Below, one piece after another: positions 1 to 6,790 of a DNA stretch of 64,000 nucleotides. Numbering within the stretch: the stretch's first letter is position 1; the number at the start of each line of letters is the position of its first letter. The notes beneath the pieces are model-generated. The model was given only the letters and a program-made list of their open reading frames with translations. It was not told the origin of the DNA and ran no database searches. The translations under genes and the position numbers were made by a program. The stretch is from JABMQB01 sp964408795 (GTDB lineage: Bacteria; Bacteroidota; Bacteroidia; Bacteroidales; Prolixibacteraceae). The stretch lies in contig CAYPAW010000058.1 in assembly GCA_964408795.1 (NCBI GenBank), positions 1 to 64,000 on the forward strand, read 5' to 3'.

Positions 1-124
1 ACAGGGAGAGGCTCTTCCCGATACGCTAACGCTACGGGACAGGCACACCACTCCCGATATACATCGGGATACGGGTTCTTCTGCTTACAGCGGAACAGGC
101 TGTACACGGCGGTTCGCCAAGTCG
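1..124 (-). mobile_element. Group II intron 3' end fragment (domains V-VI), copy A
   Basis: Read on the minus strand, the segment carries the order seen at the 3' end of bacterial group II introns: GAACCGCCGTGTAC, then CCCGTAT, then GTGGTGTG (domain V-like), then a domain VI-like stem. Copy C at 4550-4735 is similar base by base, including GCTAACGCTAC on the plus strand. The true 3' end lies beyond the window start. The palindrome TCCCGAT-ATAC-ATCGGGA (52-69) sits inside the fold. No intact maturase accompanies it, so it is a remnant. Confidence 0.6.
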
Positions 125-231
125 TCAGGAATACCCAAGGGACAATTTTCCATCCCATTTAACGGGTTTAATCTGATTGTAAAGTTCCAGCAGTGGAACA
201 TACCCTCGTTTCTTCAACCGTGATAGTAATT
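125..231 (-). pseudogene. Possible C-terminal scrap of an intron maturase
   Basis: A short open stretch on the minus strand (about 35 codons, containing SRLKKRGYVPLLELYNQI) ends at a TGA just before intron fragment A, where a group II intron maturase would end. The basic residues fit a maturase tail, but the piece is too short to be sure. It has no start of its own. Confidence 0.25.
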
Positions 232-552
232 TAAAAAGATAATTTAACTTTATACATGAAACGTGAAGGCAGTATTAGTGGTTGGCCTGCCTACGCCGAA
301 AGCTTCGTCAGGTAGCGCAAAAAACCCGCTATAATGGGCTGAAGCCCATTAAGGCCTACTGAAACCGTTGGGCACAATCACCCTTCCGGTTAAACATCGA
401 ATGAGTTTAAAAACGAACAGTAAAAATGATGAGATAAATGAGATATTTTTATAAATGGACTAAAAAATATAATATACTGCTATTCAAAAATTTAGCTTAC
501 CTTTAGTCGGAAGCATAAGAAGCTACACCACGATGGATCAAACAATTGAAGT
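232..552. other. Spacer with perfect inverted repeat, no gene seen
   Basis: The spacer is AT-rich. It has a perfect inverted repeat AATGGGCT-GA-AGCCCATT at 333-350 and an imperfect hairpin around GGCCTGCCTACGCC (about 274-315). A GTTGGGC word at 369 resembles the right-hand box of integron attC sites, but no matching left-hand box was found. No convincing promoter for the gene at 553 was recognised. Confidence 0.5.
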
Positions 553-1335
553 ATGACAAAGGAAAAAGGATATAAAAGTTCACCTTTAAGCTTTAATCGA
601 AGGGCTGTTATTGCTTCTGCCTCTGTGACAAAAGATAAAAATACAATACATTGTTTTACCGAAGTAGATATTACAAAACCAAGGGACTGGATTAAAAAGT
701 ATTTTGAAAAAACAGGAGAAAAACTTTCGTTGACAGCCTACATTGTGACATGTCTTTCAAATGTTATTAAAGATTATCCTCAATTTAACTCATTTATCAA
801 AGGCAAAAAACTAATATTGCTTGATGATATTACAATAAGCGTTTTAATTGAACGTGAAATAGCAGGGGAGAGAGTGCCTGAACCAATCGGAATTAAGCAA
901 GCGCAGGATAAGACTTATCTTCAAATACACAAAGAAATAAGAGAAGCAAAAAGCCAACAAACTGACAAACTTGGTGGACTTTCAGGTCAAACATGGATTA
1001 GTTTAATACCGGGTTCTTTTCTAAAATCTTTTATTCGGATTGCGGATAAGAATATCCACATGGCAAAGAAGTACGGAAAGATTTCAGTAACTGCGGTTGG
1101 AATGTATAGCAAAGAACCATTTTGGTTTATTCCACATGGGACAGCGACAGTTTTAATTACCATTGGGAGCATAGAAAAAAAAGTCGTTGAATTGGATAAT
1201 CAATTTGTATCAAGAGAACATTTATGTTTAACAGTTTCCTTTGACCATGATATAATTGATGGAGCACCAGCTTCTAGATTCATGAATCAATTATTAGAGA
1301 CAATTAAAAGTGGACAATTAATGCAGACAGATTAA
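553..1335 (+). CDS. Stand-alone 2-oxoacid dehydrogenase acyltransferase (E2 catalytic) domain protein
   Basis: This 260-residue protein matches the catalytic domain of dihydrolipoamide acyltransferases and the related chloramphenicol acetyltransferase fold. The active-site histidine motif near the C-terminus is visible as SFDHDIIDGAPASRF (family pattern DHRxxDG). There is no lipoyl domain, no peripheral-subunit-binding domain and no E1 or E3 gene nearby, so a role in an ordinary dehydrogenase complex is unlikely; an independent acyl-CoA transferase is more plausible, with substrate unknown. It starts at ATG 553 without a visible Shine-Dalgarno sequence. The gene is clearly more AT-rich than the core genes after 4740 and lies between two group II intron remnants, which suggests acquisition by transfer. 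The fold assignment is firm; the function is not. Confidence 0.8.
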   Translation: MTKEKGYKSSPLSFNRRAVIASASVTKDKNTIHCFTEVDITKPRDWIKKYFEKTGEKLSLTAYIVTCLSNVIKDYPQFNSFIKGKKLILLDDITISVLIEREIAGERVPEPIGIKQAQDKTYLQIHKEIREAKSQQTDKLGGLSGQTWISLIPGSFLKSFIRIADKNIHMAKKYGKISVTAVGMYSKEPFWFIPHGTATVLITIGSIEKKVVELDNQFVSREHLCLTVSFDHDIIDGAPASRFMNQLLETIKSGQLMQTD

Positions 1336-1352
1336 AAAAAATGCCAGTGCCC

Positions 1353-1440
1353 AATCGAGTAGACGGCCGGTGAGCTAACAAGCCCACCGGAGCGCCTCTC
1401 ACACCACCCAGGATACGGGCCACCTACTGGGCGGTTCATC
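1353..1440 (-). mobile_element. Group II intron 3' end fragment (domains V-VI), copy B
   Basis: On the minus strand the segment reads GAACCGCCCAG, GGTGGCCCGTATCC, TGGGTGGTGTGAGAGG, a strong GC stem (CCGGTGGGC / GCTCACCGG) and the typical 3' terminus CTACTCGATT. This is the usual domain V, domain VI and 3' splice end of Bacteroidota and Firmicutes introns. It belongs to a different sub-variant from copies A and C. No maturase reading frame precedes it; two plus-strand lipoprotein genes occupy that place. The following 215 bases (1441-1655) show no feature. Confidence 0.7.
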
Positions 1441-1655
1441 AAACAATAGGAAAGAGCATAGGAGTAAATTTACATGGGTCAACTTTCTGATACTATGTAA
1501 ACATCAGCGTTTCTGTATCTAATAAAATTTTGTGTAACTTGACAGGCCAGTGCTTCGAAATCGGCAACAAAAACAGAAAGGCATTGATAAAAATCACTAC
1601 CGGAATACGCAACCTTGAGTGCAATAAACACATCCATTGAGAAGAAAAATCTACC

Positions 1656-2522
1656 ATGAGAAATTTTATTGTCATTTTTGCCATTGGAACAATCATATTT
1701 ATACTCTTCCCTTCCTGTGAAAAGGACCCTGATATAGAGTTTAAAGAACCTGCATTTAAGTTGGAGTTTTTAAGTGGCACGGTAATAACTGAAAACGATT
1801 TGTTGTATTACGATGCTTCTTCACATCTGTTTCATTTAAAGAGTGAATTAGACGAAAAATCCTTGTCAGACTTTTCGGTAATGATTTATGGCGATACAAT
1901 TTATCAAGGGAAAATAGTCTCAAGTGTTTCATCTGCTATTCCTGATTATCCCTATTACATTTGTGATGGATTATTTCTCGGAAATGACATTATTGAGATA
2001 AGGAGTACAATTGAATCAGAAAACTTGCTAAACGACGAACGCATACTAAATTTGTTGAGTAGTCGAAATAAGTTGAGAATGGGATTGAGTTGTTGGTTTC
2101 AGCATATTTCAGTAAGCCATTTTTGCGAGCATCGCTCTACTGTAAATTGGGAGATAACGATAAAGAATAACGATGAAGTGGATTACTTTATTCTTGACCC
2201 CTTGAAAATGGGTGAACAGGATTTTCTTACATATACAAGCGGCTATCCTATCTTTGTTGGCTCTCCGGCAATAAAAATCTGGACAGGGAACAACCCTGAC
2301 TACTATAATGTAGATATGGGCAGTTTTTCTATACTTCCAAAAAATGAAAAAGTTACTTATAGTTTCTCTGTTGACTATCATAAAATTGAGACTGGGAATT
2401 ACAAAGTACTTTCGCATTTTCAAGGTTTAAGAGACCGTAAAATGCTTAATATAAGGCAAAAAAGCAGAGATATTTGGGTTGGTACATTAATGTTTGAAGA
2501 TAGTAATGTTGCAGTTGAATAA
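1656..2522 (+). CDS. Hypothetical lipoprotein
   Basis: A 288-residue protein begins with a hydrophobic signal and a lipobox (LFPSC, cysteine about residue 22), so it is probably lipid-anchored in the cell envelope. The mature part is acidic and soluble, with no family I recognise. The C-terminal half has alternating hydrophobic residues suggesting beta structure. It lies between intron fragment B and another lipoprotein gene (2680) on the same strand. The coding sequence is AT-rich like the rest of 1-4560 and unlike the core genes. Function unknown; it may be accessory cargo acquired by transfer. Confidence 0.65.
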   Translation: MRNFIVIFAIGTIIFILFPSCEKDPDIEFKEPAFKLEFLSGTVITENDLLYYDASSHLFHLKSELDEKSLSDFSVMIYGDTIYQGKIVSSVSSAIPDYPYYICDGLFLGNDIIEIRSTIESENLLNDERILNLLSSRNKLRMGLSCWFQHISVSHFCEHRSTVNWEITIKNNDEVDYFILDPLKMGEQDFLTYTSGYPIFVGSPAIKIWTGNNPDYYNVDMGSFSILPKNEKVTYSFSVDYHKIETGNYKVLSHFQGLRDRKMLNIRQKSRDIWVGTLMFEDSNVAVE

Positions 2523-2679
2523 GATAAAAAATTTACACAAAAAAAACCAAATAATGAATTATTAGATAACTTTGTTCTACATATAAACGTTGTAGCACAT
2601 TTAAATAGTCAACCAACTGAATTGTTAAAGTCCAACATGAAGAAATAAAAATACTTTTGAATCTCATAAATACCTAATA

Positions 2680-3264
2680 ATGAGAAGACTATTTCATATA
2701 ATTATTTTGTTCGCTCTGATCATTATTTCAGGTTGCTCGGAAGATGAACGAATAGAAGAAACATCCTCAATCTATCTTCAAGAATTCTCTCTTGAAGATT
2801 TGTACTTTACTGATACTACTCTGACCTATAATTTTAACGGGGACTATAGGGATGATTTTTCAATGGAATTATCATGGATATTTGACACGACAGACTATGA
2901 CTACACCCTGGAAAGCAAACATAGTATGTTTTTCAAGTATTATAATGAAATAAAATGTGGCATGAGTAATTGTATAGATTGGGAATCACAAAGAATGTGG
3001 CAACCTGGTGATACAGTATTCGATCCTTATAGTTTTCAGACTTGGTCCATACGATCAGGTGATTATAAGATTAATACTAATAATATAGATACATTTCGAA
3101 ACGAAATTTCAGGTTTAAAGAATGATGATGTCTACTGGGCTTATTATCTTGAATCAGAAAATAGAATCCATTATGGTTGGATAAGGCTTAATTGCGGTCT
3201 TTTTGCAGAAATTGCATATAACCTAATACCCGAGGAACTTATTCTCATCGGACAGCGTTATTGA
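2680..3264 (+). CDS. Hypothetical lipoprotein
   Basis: A 194-residue protein starts with a lipoprotein signal (IIISGC lipobox, cysteine about residue 19). The mature part is acidic, rich in Asp, Tyr and Trp, with no recognised domain; the last third could form a beta-sandwich. The stop codon falls exactly where a degraded group II intron maturase begins on the opposite strand, so the gene end and the intron scrap abut or were fused by rearrangement; the last codons may therefore not be original. The upstream spacer (2523-2679) contains a GTTGTAGCAC word but no clear promoter. Confidence 0.6.
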   Translation: MRRLFHIIILFALIIISGCSEDERIEETSSIYLQEFSLEDLYFTDTTLTYNFNGDYRDDFSMELSWIFDTTDYDYTLESKHSMFFKYYNEIKCGMSNCIDWESQRMWQPGDTVFDPYSFQTWSIRSGDYKINTNNIDTFRNEISGLKNDDVYWAYYLESENRIHYGWIRLNCGLFAEIAYNLIPEELILIGQRY

Positions 3265-4072
3265 TTAATAATACGTCCTACAACTGCCTGTTGTAGCATT
3301 CTATCTACTACCGTAGGAATACCTGGCAGGCGTGTCTTACCGTTTTTACTTGGGTATCTCCTTGCCCCGTATGGGCTAAAGAATGTATTTCCCTTCACGA
3401 ATGGGTTCGCATAGTTCTCCCCTGTTTCAATCAAAATAGGATTTTAGCTGACCAACGCTCATATGGTCTATTCCTCCTGCCCCCTGTTTTTCACAACTTC
3501 GGTGCAGGCTTCCGTGAGATTCCTTGCTGATAGTACCTTGTCAATTGTTTGCATACATCTTCCGTTTCTCTGCGGCATTTGCCAGTGGCTTCAAGCTTTA
3601 CCTGATCCGCTTGGCATAACCGCTGTTTGATGTTCAGCCCTTCCCTGAATTGTGAGTCCTCCGTGGATCTCACGGCTCGTTTCCTTCATGGAATATGGCT
3701 TCTGCTGACTTCTCCCGGTTCATCACGTGAACAGGAAGATCTCCCCAGAGCCTGTCCCGTATTGGCGGGATAAGAACATAATCCTTCCTCCGATTCCTGC
3801 GGTATATACGGTAAAGCGAATTCTACCTTTTTGGACTTTACAATGTTGTGCTTGTTAATCCTCACTTTACAGCCTCTTATACCGTTTCTGTTTCCCGTTA
3901 CACGGGACAGGCTGTCAGTACCGGAGTTTGCCGGGTTGCTTTCCCGGTTGTGCCGGGAAAGGCTCTTCAGTGCATCCCTCACGGGAAACTACCTTGCGGC
4001 TTGCTAAGGGTTCGAAGCGTTACCTCCGCCCATAAGGGACTTTCACCCCATGGAATTTTTTAACATCGCTGC
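3265..4072 (-). mobile_element. Degraded group II intron: domain I plus broken reverse transcriptase start
   Basis: On the minus strand the segment opens with intron domain I (GGGGTGAAAGTCCCTTATG and GCAAGCCGCAAGG near 3990-4055). After about 500 bases it enters a reverse transcriptase read-through: GAGGIDHMSVGQLKSYFD, then IREGKYI, PIRGKEIPK, and in a shifted frame GIPTVVDRMLQQAV. These are the N-terminal blocks of group II intron maturases. In-frame stops (after KSYFD, after GKYIL, after EIPK) and at least one frameshift break it, and it ends after about 100 codons at 3265. It is a dead, truncated copy. Confidence 0.8.
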
Positions 4073-4332
4073 TGGTTATTCTGAGAAAATTTGTATTTTA
4101 TGATAAATATAAATCATATTATGGTTATATGTTTTCTATCGGAAAGAAGATTTAAAGTCGGAGCAAACATGCAATTTGATACATTGTGATATTGAAAATT
4201 CCTTTCGTGTGTGAGCTTTTACGGCCGAAAGGTTTTTTGCCGATGTTGCACTTACAACACTCTTTTCATCTGTTTAAAATTTATGAATAGCTCAGGTTAA
4301 AACCGACTTAAAACAAGACAGCAAATAATATA

Positions 4333-4581
4333 AAATTGTTTGGGACAGGATTACAACCATTAGAATGTAGATATTGCCATTATGATAGGAAAGGGCTCGG
4401 ATGAAAATGTCATTTGGATAGTGAGAAAGATTGGAAAACAAAGCAAGGACAAAAATTGATTGTTAGATGGGGAAATATAATTGGCTTTTGGCAAAGACAA
4501 GGCTTGATATTAATTGAGAAACAAAGCATGGAAATCAATAACACCGCACAATCGAGTAGCCCGCCCTGCTCCCGATGAATC
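4333..4581 (+). pseudogene. Broken small gene with a zinc-finger-like cysteine motif
   Basis: A plus-strand frame from 4333 reads as protein-like sequence: LECRYCHYDRKGLG, a TGA stop, then KCHLDSEKDWKTKQGQKLI. It runs open through a Trp-rich stretch until it enters intron fragment C. The CxxC...CH spacing resembles a zinc ribbon with a Trp-to-stop change. No start codon or homologue was recognised. The flanking stretch 4073-4332 shows nothing else. Confidence 0.3.
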
Positions 4582-4735
4582 GGGAACAGAGGGAGACTCT
4601 TCCTGAGACGCTAACGCTACAGGACTGACACCCCATTCCCGAAAGTTTTCGGTATACGGGTCTTTCTGCTAGCAGCGGAACTTGAAGTATACGGCCCCGA
4701 AGTTTCGTGGTTACGTTCTGTTGTTGGAACTCAAC
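4550..4735 (-). mobile_element. Group II intron 3' end fragment (domains V-VI), copy C
   Basis: The minus strand shows the same order as copy A (GGCCGTATAC, CCGCTGCTAGCAGAAAGACC, CGTATACCG, GGGGTGTCAGTCCTGTAGCG) and ends with GGGCTACTCGATT, the intron 3' terminus. The palindrome TCCCGAT-GA-ATCGGGA (4570-4585) forms the tip of its last stem. It abuts the ggt stop codon and marks the border between the AT-rich accessory strip and the core genome. Confidence 0.65.
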
Positions 4736-4737
4736 AA

Positions 4738-6444
4738 CTAATATCCGGCTGCCTGGCCGTCTTTCCGGGATTCGGAAGCCCCATAATAAACGTTGTTCTT
4801 CTCATCCCACATAATGGCCTGATATCCTCCGAATCCACCGTTTGAAAACTGAATCGTATGTCCTTTTTTCATTAGTTCACGAATGGTATGGTACGAAAAG
4901 CCACTTTCCAGGTACACCACTCCTCCGTCGTTCATCGCTTCACCTGTAGGCTGGCTTGATCCGCTGTGTCGTATTCTCGGGGCATCTCCTGCTTCCTGAA
5001 GGTTCATTCCGAAGTCGATCAGGTTACAGATCACCTGGACATGTCCCTGGGGTTGCATGGCTCCTCCCATTACCCCAAAGCTGATCCAGGGTTTTCCATC
5101 TTTGGTAATAAAAGCCGGAATAATGGTATGAAAAGGTCTTTTGTGGGGTTCATAGACGTTCATATGCCCCTCTTCAAGAGAAAACAGCTCCCCCCGGTCC
5201 TGAAGAATAAATCCCAGTTTGCCGGGTGTCATCCCGGAGCCCAAACCGCGGTAGTTGCTCTGGATTAGAGAAACCATATTCCCCTCCTTGTCGCTTGTCG
5301 TCAGGTAAATAGTGTTTCCCTGTTCCAGGTCGCCGGCCGGATAACTTCGGGCCGCCTTCTCCTCATCAATAAGAGCAGCCCGTTGTTTTGCATATTCTTT
5401 GGAGATCAGCTCCTCAAGGGGAAGATCATTAAAAGCAGGGTCGGCATAATATTTTGCCCGGTCTTCAAAAGCCAGTTTTTTTGCTTCAATAAAAAGATGC
5501 ATGTATTCCGGCGAACCAAAGCCCATGCGTTGAAGATCGTAATTCTCCAGAATGTTCAGCATCTGCAGAACAGCCGTTCCCTGGCCATTGGGAGGAAGTT
5601 CCCAGACATCGTATCCCCGGTAATGGGTCGACAGTGGATCTACCCATTCCGAGGTATGGTTCTGCATATCTTTCATGGTTAAAAATCCACCGTTTTCCTG
5701 CATATAGGCCACGATCTTTTCCGCAATCTCCCCTTTATAAAAAACATCTCTTCCTTCTTCAGCAATTGTGCGTAAAGTGTTGGCCAACCAGGGATTTTTA
5801 AAAATCTCCCCTTTGGAAGGAGTTTTTCCTCCCGGCATAAAAATCTCCTTAAACCCGGAAAATTGTTGAAGACTTCGTGCTCCGGTTTGCCAGTAGTAGG
5901 CAATCAATTCCGTGACCGGAAATCCATTTTCAGCATACGATATAGCGGGAGCCAGAATTTGCTCCATGGGCAGATTTCCAAATCGGTTATGAATCTCAAA
6001 CCATCCGTCAACGCAACCCGGCACCGACACCGGTAAAGGACCCAGTGCGGGAATTTTTGTGTATCCCTGTTCCTTAAAATAATCGAGTGTCAAATCGTAT
6101 GGAGAGCGTCCGCTGGCATTCAGCCCGTAAAGCTTCCGGGTTTTGGCATCCCAGATGATGGCAAACAAATCTCCCCCTATGCCGTTGCCGGTAGGTTCCA
6201 CAAGTCCCAGCACAGCATTGGCTGAGATGGCAGCATCCATAGCATTTCCGCCCTCCTGAAGTGTCTTCAAAGCCGCCTGCGTGGCCAGCGGCTGACTCGT
6301 ACAGGCCATGCCATGCTGTGAAATAACTTCCGAACGCGTAGCAAAGGGTAATCCCGTTAAACGATCCTGAGAAACCGCCAGAACAGGAAGTACTAAGAAA
6401 AGAATAAGGGGAAGAAGGATTTTCATCTCATAAAATTTTTTCAT
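4738..6444 (-). CDS. ggt: Gamma-glutamyltransferase (gamma-glutamyl transpeptidase)
   Basis: This 568-residue Ntn-hydrolase precursor hydrolyses or transfers the gamma-glutamyl group of glutathione and related peptides outside the cytoplasm. It begins with a signal peptide (hydrophobic to about residue 25; a second ATG at 6426 is also possible). The family pattern is complete: NGIGGDLFA near residue 90, the autoprocessing threonine in GNTIYLTTSD near residue 380, and the substrate-binding SNYRGLGSGM and GVMGGAMQPQGH further on. Full length is about the family norm, so both subunits should form. It stands alone on the minus strand with intron fragment C just downstream. The 340-base upstream region shows no clear minus-strand promoter. 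Confidence 0.92.
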   Translation of the reverse strand: MKKFYEMKILLPLILFLVLPVLAVSQDRLTGLPFATRSEVISQHGMACTSQPLATQAALKTLQEGGNAMDAAISANAVLGLVEPTGNGIGGDLFAIIWDAKTRKLYGLNASGRSPYDLTLDYFKEQGYTKIPALGPLPVSVPGCVDGWFEIHNRFGNLPMEQILAPAISYAENGFPVTELIAYYWQTGARSLQQFSGFKEIFMPGGKTPSKGEIFKNPWLANTLRTIAEEGRDVFYKGEIAEKIVAYMQENGGFLTMKDMQNHTSEWVDPLSTHYRGYDVWELPPNGQGTAVLQMLNILENYDLQRMGFGSPEYMHLFIEAKKLAFEDRAKYYADPAFNDLPLEELISKEYAKQRAALIDEEKAARSYPAGDLEQGNTIYLTTSDKEGNMVSLIQSNYRGLGSGMTPGKLGFILQDRGELFSLEEGHMNVYEPHKRPFHTIIPAFITKDGKPWISFGVMGGAMQPQGHVQVICNLIDFGMNLQEAGDAPRIRHSGSSQPTGEAMNDGGVVYLESGFSYHTIRELMKKGHTIQFSNGGFGGYQAIMWDEKNNVYYGASESRKDGQAAGY

Positions 6445-6742
6445 GGGAATAAAATTAACTTAAGATTTTGTATATCTGGCATATCGTGTAATCATTGCAT
6501 GTTCAATCTCCATAACCCAGGAAACGCATCCCGTCCCGATAGTCATCGCCATTAGGGTTTATCATCATCCTGGGGGTGAATAACAACCATGCCTGTTTCA
6601 TATTTCTCGGTATTTGTTTTGCTTTAACGAATTGGTATTCCTTACCTGCCCAAGGTTGAATCCATTGAATTCAAGGCACCTTTTCATGATGCAGCATTTC
6701 ATAAAACCTTAAAATTACAAAAAATCTTTCTCTTCCTGAACT

Positions 6743-6772
6743 GTTGTAATCATTCCTGTTTTGTTATCTTCG
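6743..6772 (+). promoter_or_regulatory. Bacteroidota-type promoter of the AddB-like gene
   Basis: GTTG at 6743-6746 is followed after 18 bases by TATCTTCG (6765-6772), close to TTTG-N19-TAnnTTTG. Transcription would start near 6780. This argues against a TTG start at 6761 and for ATG 6791. The remainder of 6445-6742 shows no feature. Confidence 0.4.
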
Positions 6773-6790
6773 GGAGCAAATTTGCATGGC

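Noticed and set aside
232..2680. Integron attC-like boxes (GTTGGGC at 369, GTTGTAGCAC near 2586)
   Set aside because: No matching left-hand RYYYAAC boxes at the right distance, no foldable attC and no integrase gene in the window; the words alone are too short.
3491..3982. Two minus-strand open frames of 60 and 98 codons
   Set aside because: They lie in the intron domain I/maturase remnant and read in frames that do not match the maturase; not genes.
6761..6790. TTG start giving ten extra residues to the AddB-like protein
   Set aside because: It overlaps the -7 promoter element; ATG 6791 matches the family N-terminus.
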